Assembly (NCBI RefSeq): GCF_012489685.1
Contig: NC_080043.1
Span: 3,722,501 to 3,786,500 of the forward strand
Source: Lotus japonicus
Lineage: Eukaryota; Streptophyta; Magnoliopsida; Fabales; Fabaceae
Length of the DNA: 64,000 nucleotides
Reading direction: 5' to 3'
Made by a program: the position numbers and the translations under genes
Shown here: positions 45,555 through 56,309 of the stretch, one piece after another
Numbering within the stretch: the stretch's first letter is position 1
How the letters are laid out: the number at the start of each line of letters is the position of its first letter
The notes under the pieces: model-generated
Seen by the model: the letters and a program-made list of their open reading frames with translations, nothing else
What the model was told of the DNA's origin: nothing
Database searches by the model: none

Positions 45555-48500
45555 GAGAACTTGAAAAAAATTTAATTTTTCAAATTTTTGAGTGTTGGTT
45601 AAAATATTCAATTTTTAGTGGAAATGCTTGAATTTTAAAGGTTAACCCTTGGAATGGGTGACGTAATTCAAAAACTTAACTTTTCCGAGATTTACTACAT
45701 GATGAAGGGGAGATTTAACCAAAATTTGTTCAAATTTTTGATTGGTGGTTTAAATTTTCATTTTTTATTTGAAATGCTTGAATTTTAAAGTAATTAGCCC
45801 TTAGAATGGGGACAGAATTCAAAAAAAAATTTTTTTTTCGAACTTTACAATATGTTGATGAGGAGCTTTAACAAAAATTTCTCCAGCAAAATTTTGTTCA
45901 AATTTTTGAGTGTTGTTTGAAATTTTTAACTTTTAGTCGAATTTCTTGAATTTTAAAGGTATTAGCCCTTGGAATGAGTGACAGAATTAAAAAACAAATT
46001 AATTTTTACGAGTTTCATTATTTGATGAAGGGGAGCTTTAACCAAACTTTCTCATGCCAATATTTGTTCAAATTTCTGAGTGTTGGTTGAAATTTTTTAT
46101 TTTTAGTCAAAATTCTTGAATTTTAAAGGTATTAGCCCTTGGAATGGGTGACATAATTCAAAAAAATTAATTGTTCCAAACTTCACTATATGCTTAAGGG
46201 GAGCTTTAACCAAACTTTTTCAAGCCAAAGTTTGTTCAATTTTTTGAGTGTTGGTTAAAATTTTCAATTTTTACTCGAAATGCTTGAATTTTAAAGGTAT
46301 TAGCCCTTGGAATGAGTGACGTAATTCAAAAAATTTAATTTTTCCAAGCTTCATTATATGATGAAGGGGTGCTTTAACCAAGCTTTCTCAAGCCAAAATT
46401 TGTTCCAATTTTTCAGTGTTGGTTGAAATTTTCAATTTTTAGTCGAAATGCTTGAATTTTAAAGGTATTAGCTCTTGGAATAGGTGACGAAATTCAAAAA
46501 AAATAATTTTTCCGAACCTCACTATATGCTGAAGGGAAGCTTTAACAAAACTTCCTCAAGCAAAATTTCTTTCAAATTTTTGAGTGTTGGTTGAAATTTT
46601 CAACTTTTAGTCGAATGTCTTGAATTTTAAAGGTATTAGCCATTGGCATAAGTGACAGAATTAAAAAAAATAATTTTTACGAGTTTCATTATTTCATGAA
46701 TGGGAGCTTTAACCAAACTTTCTCAAGCCAATATTTGTTCAAATATTTGAGTGTTGGTTAAAATTTTTAATTTTTAGTCAAAATTCTTGAATTTTAAAGG
46801 TATTAGCCCTTAGAATGGGTGGCGAAATTCAAAAAAATTAATTTTTACGATTTTCATTATATGATGAATGAGAGCTTTAACCAAACTTTCTCAAGTCAAA
46901 ATTTATGCAAATTTCTGAGTGTTGGTGGAAATTTCTAGTTAGTAGTCGAAATATCTGAATTTTAAAGGTATTAGCCTAATCCCTTGGAATGGGTGAAGGA
47001 ATTCAAAAAAATTAACTTTTCCGATTTTCATTATATGATGAAGGGGAGCTTTAACCAAACTTTCTCAATTTGTGCAAATTTCTGAGTGTTAGTGGAAATT
47101 TCCAGTTATAGTCAAAATGCTTGAATTTTAAATGTATTAGCCCTTGGAATAGGTGACGAAATTCAAAAAAAATTATTTTTGCCGAGTTTCACTACATGAT
47201 GAAGGGGAGCTTTAACCAAACTTTCTCAAGCCTATATTTGTTCAATTTTTTTAGTGTTTGTTAAAATTTTCAATTTTGAGTCGAAATGCTTGAATTAGCC
47301 CTTGGAATGAGTGATGTAAGTCAAAAAAATTAAATTTTCCGAGCTTTATTATATGATGAAGGGGTTCTTTAACCAAACTTTCTCAAGTCAAAATTTATTC
47401 CAATTTTTCAGTGTAGGTTGAAATTTTCAATTTTTAATTGAAATGCTTGAATTTTAAAGGTATTATTAGCCTTTGGTATGAGTGACGGAATTCAAAAAAA
47501 AAATTTCCGAAGCTCACTATATGCTGAAGGGAGAGTTTTAACAAAACTTTCTCAAGCAAAATGTTTTTCAAATTTTAGAGTGTAGGTTGAAATTTTCCAC
47601 TTTTAGTCGAATTTCTTGAATTTTAAAGGCCACTAGAATAATTTTTACGAGTTTCATTATTTCATGAAGGGGAGCTTTAACCAAACTTTCTCAAGCCAAT
47701 ATTTGTCAAATTTTTTAGTGTTGGTTGAAATTTTAGATTTTTAGTCGAAATTCTTGAAGTTTAAAGGTATTAATTAGCCCTTGGAATGAGTGACGAAATT
47801 CAAAAAAATTAATTTTTCTGAGTTTCACTAAATGATGAAGGGGAGCTTTAACCAAACTTTCTGAAGCCAAAATTTATTCAAATTTTTGTGAGTTGGTTGA
47901 AATTTTCAATTTTTAGTCGAAATGCTTGAATTAGCCCTTGGAAATTGGAATGAGTGATGTAAGTCAAAAAAATTAAATTTTCCGAGTTTCTAGATATAAT
48001 TAAATGGAGCTTTAACCAAAATTTATCAAGCCAAAATTTGTTCAAATTTTTGAGTGTTGGTTAAAATTTTCAAGTTTTAGTCGAAATGCTTGAATTTTAA
48101 AGGTATTAGCCCTTGGAATGGGTGACGTAATTCAAAAAATTTAATTTTCCGAGCTTCATTATATGATGAAGGGGAGCTTTAACCAAACTTTCTCAAGCCA
48201 AAATTTGTTCAAATTTTCCAGTGTTGGTTGAAATTTTTAATTTTTAGTAGAAATATTTGAATTTTAAAGGTATTAGCCCTTGGAATGGGTGACGGAATTC
48301 AAAAAAATTAATTTTTCTGAACTTCACTATATGCTGAAGGGGAGCTTTAACCAAACTTTCTCAAGCAAAAATTTGTTCGTGTTAGTTGAAAATTTCAACA
48401 TTTAGTCGAATTTCTTCAATTTTAAAGGTTTTAGTCCTTAGAATGAGTGACGAAATTAAAAAAAAAAAATTTACGAGTTTCATTATTTCATGAAGGAGAG

Positions 48501-48926
48501 TTTTAACCAAACTTTATCGAGCCAATATTTGTTCAAATTTTAGAGTCTTGGTTGAAATTTTTAATTTTTAGTCGAAATTCTTGACGTTTAAAGGTATTAT
48601 TTAGCCCTTGGAATGGGTGACGTAATTCAAAAAAATTATTTTTTCCGAGATTTACTACATGATGAAGGAGAGATTTAACCAAACTTTCTCAAGGCAAAAT
48701 TTGTGCAAATTTCTGAGTGTCGGTGAAAATTTCCAACTTTTAGTCAAAATTCTTGAATTTTAAAAGTATTTTGCCTTTGGGATGGGTGACAGAATTTAAT
48801 AAAATTAATTTTTTCGAGCTTCACTATATGATGAAGGGGGAGCTTTAAATAAACTTTCTCAAGCTAAAATTTGTTCAAATTTTTGAGTGTTGGTTGATAT
48901 TTTCAATTTTTAGTCGAAGTGCTTAA
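45555..48926. repeat. Satellite array: about 20 monomers of about 168 bp
   Basis: A monomer contains, in order, TTAGCCCTTGGAATG, GTGACGTAATTCAAAAAAAT, a TTTCATTATATGATGAAGGG block, GAGCTTTAACCAAACTTTCT, CAAATTTTTGAGTGTTGGTT and TTTTTAGTCGAAATGCTTGA. Landmarks recur about every 160-172 bp (for example near 45967, 46128, 46298, 46467, 46635, 46801, 47137, 47296, 48104 and 48272). Copies differ by roughly 10-25% by eye. The right end is abrupt and abuts a MITE. There is no coding content. Confidence 0.92.
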
Positions 48927-49004
48927 AAGGTTGGGAAATACATTCCCGGGAATAATATTGCTGGGAGTTTGATTGTGGGGAATATCATTTCTGGGTAAGA
49001 CTTA

Positions 49005-50181
49005 GGCATTGTTTGGTTGGAGGAGAACGGAGGGGAGGGGAGGGGAGGGGAGGGGAGGGATTTTTAAAAACTGATTTTGTTTGGTTCAAACTTTAGGAGG
49101 GGAGGGGAGGGAAATGGAGGGGAGCAAAATCCCTCCAACCCCAATATTTTGTTCCCCCCAAAAGTGGGGGAATTAGGAGGGGAAATAAATTTCGGACAAA
49201 AATAACCTTGCACAAGTCTAAAAATTCCAATTTTTATTCTAGGGTTTCTCTTCTTCATTTCACGTGTATTTCCTACCTTCTTCTCACAACCACCCTTCTT
49301 CTCACAACCACCGCTGCCCCTCTCTCTACTCACTCTCTCCGCCGCCGATGCCCCCCTCTCCGGTCTCTCTCCGCCGTCGTCGCCTCCTTCTCAGGGTGCC
49401 AAAACTCATATAAGAATCATTCAATTCATTGTCAAAATTGAAATTGAATATTCACTCCACACACCACTGTCTCACTTCCTTTCTCAAATTGTAATCTCTA
49501 TTTTTCAATACCGGTACACTTTCTCTTGTTTTATTTGCATACAAGGTTCAAATTCAGTTTATTAGGCACGTACCATACTTTGTATCCACTCATTCATGTG
49601 AATTCTAGAAATTGTGTGTGTTCATGATGAATTAATTGCTTCTTACGGAGATTAGTCATGACTGTTTCTGATGAAAATGGAGCAACGACAAAGCCCAAGG
49701 TATTTGTACTCAAATTATTAATCATGAATCATAACTTTTTTGTTCTGTTGTTTACAACAATTTCAATTCATTTATTCTGAGCAGGGGAAATTTTGATCAC
49801 TGTGTAGCAATGAATTTGTGAATTTAATGGTGCATTTACCTTCTCTTTTTTGTCACTGTGCAAGTGCAAGGTCTCGAAAATTCTGGTTTGTGAGGGTGTG
49901 GTGAAGGCTTAATATGCAGAATAATTGTTGATGAAGAAGATGTTATATTGTGTTGTTAAATTCAAGTAAATATATAATGGTATAAAAGTATTTTTAATTA
50001 TAAATTCTCTTCCCTCACCTCATGAACCAAATAAAAATAAGTTATTTTCCCTCCCCTCCCCTCCTATGAACCAAACATAATAAGTATTAAAATCCCTCCC
50101 TTCCCATTCCCTCCCCTCCCCTCCCCTCCCCTCCATTAAAATCCCTCCCCTCCCCTCCCCTCCTTTGAACCAAACAGGGGC
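49005..50181. mobile_element. PIF/Harbinger-like non-autonomous element
   Basis: The ends GGCATTGTTTGG and, inverted, GCCCCTGTTTGG are flanked by TTA (49002-49004 and 50182-50184). Subterminal GGAGGGG arrays (about 49028-49060) face CCCCTCC arrays (about 50100-50165). The 1.18-kb body lacks a transposase. Confidence 0.8.
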
Positions 50182-50365
50182 TTAAGGTGTGTTTGGTTAG
50201 TATTTAGGATTCCCGAGAATATTTTTAAATTTTATTTAATTCAAAAATTCAATTGATAAAAAAAAATTATGAAATTTGTGAGTAGTGAGAAATTACAATT
50301 ACTTTCCCATGGGAATCTAAGATTCCCAATTCATTTCATGAGAATCAAATGACAGAAGTTATGTC

Positions 50366-52031
50366 CAGGGGCGGACCCACATAGCAGTGAGGGGCCTGAA
50401 AAAAGAAAAATTTCTACTTACCCCCTTGTATTGTTTCTTTTTTGAACCCCCTGAGAATTTCAATTTGCACCCATGACCCTGCTTACACCTCTCTCACACA
50501 CTCACAGACTTACGCCCCTCACCCAGTCTTTCTCTCACTAGGTGTGTAGGTCTGGCCGTCAACAAGCACACGCATGAGCAGTCGAGCACGGCGCACCACC
50601 AGCCACCAGTCCACCACCGTCGCGCGCCTCTCAATCTCTGTATCTCACGAGAAGGCCACTCTTAGTGCTCTGCGTTGCTAGTGTTGGGAATCTGCACTCA
50701 AGGAGTCAAGGTAATGGGTTTACAGCTGTGTTTTGTGCAATGTTCTTTTCAATCGTTTGAATGGTTTAGAAATTAGATTGATAGTGTTCATATTGATTGG
50801 GATTTAGAGGCATAAAATGAGTGGGTAAGAAAGTGAGGGAGGGGATGGGTAAGAATGATAGGTTTCTTTCTTCATATCATCATTGAAATTTCGGTGTCTG
50901 TAAATTGTATGACAAAATGCCTGAATGAGTTTTCTCTTTTTATTCATGTTTTCTTCCCACTTGTTATATCCTTTAATTATCATAATGTTGCAGCTAAGGT
51001 TATCATTCTCTTCATTATGTTTGACATTGGCAGAAAAGGGGCATGATGAAATTGGGCACACCAATTGTTTGATGAAAGGCACCAGTGAAATATAGCTTTC
51101 TGGACAATGAAGGGATCTTTTTTTGTGGAAGAGTTGCCTGCCTGGTTAGCTGAGAGTGACATAGAGATCAAGGCCATTACACAGCAATGGCTGGATAAAC
51201 TGTTCATGATAAAATATGAAGGAGTTGCAGAGAGTTTTGGTAGAGATTTTACTGCAAGAAACTACAATAATATACTGTTTGTTGCAGAACAACTAAGACA
51301 TTTTGATGAACAGATGGAAACATGGAGAAGAGAATTTCAAATGTTACAAGATGAAGGAGATGAAGAAGGTTTTGAAGAGTTATAGAAGAGCATACAAACT
51401 TCGCCACGGCGTGGCTAGCCTTAAAAGGAAACGTTTCAAACCCAGGAAGGGTCTAAACTCAGCATTTTTTTTATTTTTTTTTTTATCAAATAAACTCAGC
51501 ATTTGAATTCATTAATACATCCAAAACTTGGTTACACAATGCTTTCCTTTCCTAGAAGTGTTAGTGTAAATCATTGATGGATATTTGAATAAATATGCTC
51601 ACCTATGAATGAGATTGCAGTATAATCTAGCAGAACAGATTCAAATTGTTAATGATCAAATATAGTTGTTGGTTTTGTTTGCCAAAAAAAATTGTTAATG
51701 ATCTTATAATTCTTATTTTTATATAAAATATCTCTTGCACTCAAACTATTTTTTTGTTATCACTAAAATACCTATGTTTTTTTTGGCACATTCTTTATTT
51801 GATAAGAATTGAATTATTTTCACAAATCATATTCATTTCGATCTTAGTCCCCCTTTAGAAATTTCTGCCTCCGTCCCTGCAACCACTACATGTTGAAGTT
51901 AATTATGATTATGGTATTGGTATCTTATGTTGATGTATTAACATATTACAATTGTTTTTAATTATATTTTTATCGATGTGCTTATTTGAAAAATTTGAAC
52001 CCCCTGACTTCGGGTCCTGGATCCGCCACTG
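50366..52031. mobile_element. hAT-type non-autonomous element
   Basis: The ends CAGGGGCGGACCCA and, inverted, CAGTGGCGGATCCA are classic hAT ends. The perfect 8-bp duplication GTTATGTC flanks them (50358-50365 and 52032-52039). The 1.67-kb body has no recognisable hAT transposase, but it has a gene-like ORF. Confidence 0.92.
51107..51385 (+). CDS. Unrecognised 92-aa ORF inside the hAT element
   Basis: MKGSFFVEELPAWLAESDIE opens a hydrophilic protein. Its C-terminal part is helical and acidic: FVAEQLRHFDEQMETWRREF, then a DEGDEEGFEEL tail. Composition is protein-like, unlike the AT-driven ORFs nearby. A basic stretch (RAYKLRHGVASLKRKRFKPR) continues in another frame at 51386-51460, suggesting a longer, broken gene fragment. 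I recognise no family. It could be captured host sequence or a remnant of the element's own gene. Confidence 0.3.
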   Translation: MKGSFFVEELPAWLAESDIEIKAITQQWLDKLFMIKYEGVAESFGRDFTARNYNNILFVAEQLRHFDEQMETWRREFQMLQDEGDEEGFEEL

Positions 52032-52160
52032 GTTATGTCATTCTCAGGAATGCTTTATACTCGAGCATCCAATTTCCATCTTGTAACAAACACGAGAATA
52101 TGATTCCCTACCTTCACATTCCCGGAAATGTATTTCCCAACCTTTATACCAAACGCCCCC

Positions 52161-53495
52161 TGAAATCTTAATTGTTGATGTGTTGGTTTTGACAGCAAAG
52201 ACCCTCTAGAAGTGCTTTTGTGGTTTGCTTTATGGGTGACAAAGTAAATAAATGCCATTATTGCTAGTAGTCAAAGATGGTGTTCTAATCTTTTTAACCT
52301 TCAGTGATATTTTGACTTTACCCTGCTCATAAATTCATAATGGAAGACCTGAACATACTCATAAAAACGACTTTAATGCTTGACTTATAAATGATCATCA
52401 ATATGTCAACAACAATTATAACTGCTACAGATCTTTCACCCGTGAAATGGTTTGGCCACCCTGCCATTTTCAACTTTGCGTCTTTGTAAATCCTTAAATT
52501 GTCTCCTTTTTTGGGTGCATTTAATGGATGAAGGTTGTTGCTGAATCCATGTTTTTCAAATATATTGAATGGACACTTTCAATATGTCATCACTTCAATG
52601 ATCTGTTTCAATGCTGAGTCAAAGAAAAAAGTTGAAAATTTTGCATATTATCTTTTTCTTTCCCTTTTCTCTTTCATCATTCTATCCAAATTGAGTGTAA
52701 GAGACGCATTAGAATCTAAGATCATCTTGTATTCCACCTGTGTATTTTTTGTCTAAACGTCCCAAATCAAGTTGTCTATAACACTTGAGCTTTATAGACA
52801 AAAATAATATTTTTCAAGACCAATATATTTATGTTTTTTTTGTTACAGTACACAATTTATTTATGCTTTAAAAGATCATATTTTGATTAAAACACTGATA
52901 TTTAATTAATTCCTGTTAGTAAAGGAAAATGATGGTTAATTGGTTATGACATAAAACTCATAACTTTTGGCCAAAGGGTAACATATTTGATTATGTATTG
53001 CACAATATTTCAATTAGTTTAAAGTTTATTTGACTATCTTAGAATCTCTTTAAAAATATTTGGTAAGTTAACTTATTTCACTAGCTTAAAGTTTTTTATA
53101 ATAAGCTATCTGAGATAGATGCTTAAAGCCTATTGAATTTATATTCATTTTTATCCTTATAATTTTATTAAAATCTCATCATTATCCTAACATCCCCTCA
53201 CGCTTAAGGCTGATCATAAGAAACATGAAAATCACAAATTTCATATTTATCGAAATGTCTTTATCCCCATAGGATATCTATGAGGCTGGATTAACTTAAT
53301 AAATTTTTCCTGAAATAGTCCGCAAGGTCAATTCTTGAACTTCAAACTTCAACGGGTAGACAATTATGGTGGCCGACAATGAATTAAGGATTGACACTAA
53401 TAACATTTTAGAATTCGAGTTAGGCCTAACTCTAAGGCCAATTTCATCTGGTTATGTTAAATGAAACTACAAAACAAACACCCACATAGATAATA
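52161..53495. other. Intergenic DNA, no gene seen
   Basis: No ORF with recognisable content and no repeat boundary was found. Confidence 0.5.
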
Positions 53496-53771
53496 ATGGT
53501 GACGGGCAGTGCAAATGAAGTGGTGCTTGAAGGGAGTGGAAGAACATTTGTTGTTGGTGGTAAAATCATCCAACGCATATGCGCGTGTTTCTCTGAGAAA
53601 GGAGACGTGTATGTGGAGGAGCGCGAGGAACCCAATGGCAATAGCACATGCGCGTGTTTCTCTGAGAAAGGAGACAAGTATGTGGAGGAGCACGAGGACC
53701 CCATGGCAATAGCACAAGCTGATGGAGGATACACATTTACAGGAGAAGCTAGGACGGAGTGCAGAGGATGA
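53496..53771 (+). CDS. Hypothetical 91-aa ORF with an internal 23-residue duplication
   Basis: Two copies of a CACFSEKGDVYVEE-type block (starting at DNA 53581 and 53650, period 69 bp) keep frame. No family is recognised. The opposite strand is also open (53444-53884, 146 aa), which weakens both. Its position just downstream, in the minus sense, of an LTR-like segment leaves open that it belongs to a decayed retroelement. Confidence 0.25.
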   Translation: MVTGSANEVVLEGSGRTFVVGGKIIQRICACFSEKGDVYVEEREEPNGNSTCACFSEKGDKYVEEHEDPMAIAQADGGYTFTGEARTECRG

Positions 53772-54889
53772 ACAAGAGTGCAGAAGATAGAGTTTTTGGC
53801 AGCACATGAGTTGTGTTTGCCCATTTCCAATATTTTCCGGTTATGGGTATTGTGTTCGGCCATCAAGCACAAATGGGAGTGCAAAGCTAGGGAATGTCAC
53901 CGTTGTCACAAGGATAGGGTTGCTGAAATATTTGATAATGGCAGTAATATGTCACTAACAATGGCATCCATGATTCCAGGTCGAAATTTTTGCATCGCAA
54001 CTTTGGACAACTGAGAAGAATCAATAGGTAGAAAAGCAATGCTTATCTACTGGTTGGAGCTAGAAGATTATAAGAATTCTTGTCAGTCAAACAATTCCTA
54101 TGCATTTACACTACCTTAGTTCGTAAGAGAGTGAGAGATGAGAGTTACTTAGATATAAATAACAGGAAGGGGGAAGAGAGGGGGATGTCTAGAGAGACTG
54201 AAAAGGAAATTGTTGAGAATTCTAGGTCTCTCCAATGCCTGATGTGATAGAGTTTTTGATAGAACCCTAATATTATTGAGAGATTAAATGTACAAGATTG
54301 CTGAGATATTCGAGAGTCTAAGCCGCTCTCCCTAATTCCCAATCCCAAATGATCCAAAGGACACCAAACACTCTCAGATCCCTCTTATTTATAACACCCC
54401 CTTCCCTCATTAACTAACTCCTTAATGCTAACAGAACTCAACTAACCAAGCTGCTAACTAACTATATGCGGGTACCTATCACTTTTCTGCCAATAAACAG
54501 CTCTCTTTTCTTTTGTATTCTGATCTAGTTTGGGTCAGTTTGAAGGTACTCACTTCCTTTAGAAATTAGAAGTCATATGTATCTAGAATTTGCTAGATAG
54601 GATCTCAAGAGAGGATTTGTAACCAATCCCATGATTTCTGACCAAGTACCTGCATTTTCTGGAATTGAATAAAATTCGAGATCATAGAAATACTAATCAT
54701 TAAAGTAAAATACTATCACGAATCCATTCAATACATTCTAAGTTAATCATTTGATGCAAACATATTTTCAGTCTATTTCATGAAATTGACAAAGGGTCTT
54801 TCTATGTTGATGACGGTGACACGGATGTATGCTTAAAAGATAATAATCAGCAAGATAATGATATATAAGGAGGGGGGGGGGGGGGTTAA
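53772..54889 (-). repeat. Intergenic DNA with a copia LTR-like segment
   Basis: At about 54230-54500 the minus strand reads GTTAGTTAGCAGCTTGGTTA, then a TATA box TTATAAATAAGAGG near 54386-54399, then TCTCAATAATATTAGGG and an end near CTATCACA. This is the usual outline of a short copia LTR. No PBS, gag or second LTR was seen. A run of 14 Gs lies at 54872-54885. Confidence 0.35.
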
Positions 54890-55735
54890 CATCAAGAATA
54901 ACTGCCACACGAGAACTGATGGCTAAGTCAGCAAGCAAGAACCTAGTTTTAAGGCAAATACACGAAAGCATTGAAAGTGTAATGATAAATCCTACCACCC
55001 CTAAATCTGTTAAATGCCATTTTGTATCATTTGGAAAGGGTCATCTGAAAGATAATTAAATTATTTGAGGGCATATATATCAGTTTGAACTTTGAAAGAG
55101 AAAATTACCAACTTAATGAACCAAGATTATCAGAATCTGAGATGATAAAACATTTCTACATCAACTCCATCTTTATGCTTGTAAGATGCAAACAATTAGA
55201 AATTTAGAATATTCAAATTCAATAACAAATTCTGTGAAATTATCAAGATCATGAAAGGAATGATATCCTTTACACTGCAAACATTTCCATTTTACATTTC
55301 ATTATGCTTTCTTAGATAGGAAGAGATGCAGCACCAGTAACACTGAAAAATCAAATTCAACTTCTACGCCTCTATAAAGAATTGCTACTGCCACAGAAAA
55401 CTACTTCTTCTATCATAGAGAGCCACAAATTTATCATTAAAATGTAACAAAGGACACTTACCTATCAATTTGGAATCAGGATATGCATCTTTGAGGAAGA
55501 CAGTACTCTGTACAGCTTTCTTAGTGAGGTAAAATATCCCTTGATGCATTATCAAACAAAGCAGCAAACTGCAAGTCTGTAACAGCAAAACACACTGCCC
55601 CCATGAAATGAATCCAGCTGTGCAAGCATCAGCTTCTTCTCCATGATCAAGCTCAGGACCTCATGAATCATTGCCATGTCCTGTTTTCGAGCTTACAGAT
55701 CTGCGGTATCAAGCTTCCTCATTATCAAGAACAGT
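54890..55735 (-). pseudogene. Partial tandem copy of the PORR gene 3' end
   Basis: Segment 55385-55735 matches the distal half of the PORR exon 2 (56310-56670), including LLLCLI(M/K)HQGIFYLT, then STV(F/L)LKD and KCPLL(H/E)F(N)DKFVAL. Segment 54890-55384 matches the gene's 3' flank (55725-56309). Frameshifts break the upstream part, and there is no 5' exon or PORR N-terminus. It lies head to tail with the intact gene. A 67-aa ORF (55385-55588) survives. Confidence 0.88.
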
Positions 55736-56309
55736 TGCCGCACCAGAACTGATGGCTAATTCAGTATGGTAAACATTCATACAAGTGGGAAACACATCCA
55801 AAACAATTGGTGTCAGCCACATATGCATTTAGAGGAGAACTCCAAGGTAAGATCTCATGTGAGGTATGTCAACATATAGAGCCAAAGTCTTCCATTCAAG
55901 AGCCAAAGTCTTCCAACGTTAAATAACTCAAACTAAAGCATTGAAAGCGTAATGGTACTCTAAATCCTACCACTCCTAAATCTGCTAAATACCATTTTTT
56001 ATCATCTGGGAAAGGTTCATCATTAAATTATTGGAGGACATATATATCGGTTTGGCAGAGCAAATTACCAACTAAATGAACCAAGACCATTTTCATGGTC
56101 AGAATTAGACATGATCAAACTTTCTACATCACCTCCATCTTGATGCTTGCAAGGTGCCAACAATTAGAATAATCAAATTCAATTTTCTGTGAAATTATCA
56201 GGAATGGTAGCCTTTTGCTACTGCAAACAATTCCATTTTAAATTTCCTTATGCTTTCTCATAACGGAAGGGATGCAGCTCTGATACCACAGAAATATCAA
56301 ATTCAACTT

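Larger units (their letters stand above)
48927..52160. mobile_element. MITE-like element split by two later insertions
   Basis: The left part AAAGGTTGGGAAATACATTC (from about 48925) and the right part GAAATGTATTTCCCAACCTT (about 52125-52148) are inverted copies. The right end continues to ACCAAACGCCCCC, an end typical of GTTTGG-type MITEs; the matching left tip is missing, so the left end is truncated against the satellite. About 400 bp belong to this element. The rest is the two inserts at 49005-50181 and 50366-52031. Confidence 0.6.

Noticed and set aside
45555..48926. CRISPR-like array
   Set aside because: The repeats are contiguous satellite monomers of about 168 bp without unique spacers, in a plant nuclear context.
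53444..53884. 146-aa minus-strand ORF with two STY(L/T)SPFSEKHAH repeats
   Set aside because: Mirror of the same 69-bp duplication seen on the + strand; no signal picks it as coding.
54872..54885. Run of 14 Gs as a biological signal
   Set aside because: Homopolymer run that may also be a sequencing artefact; no structure around it supports more.
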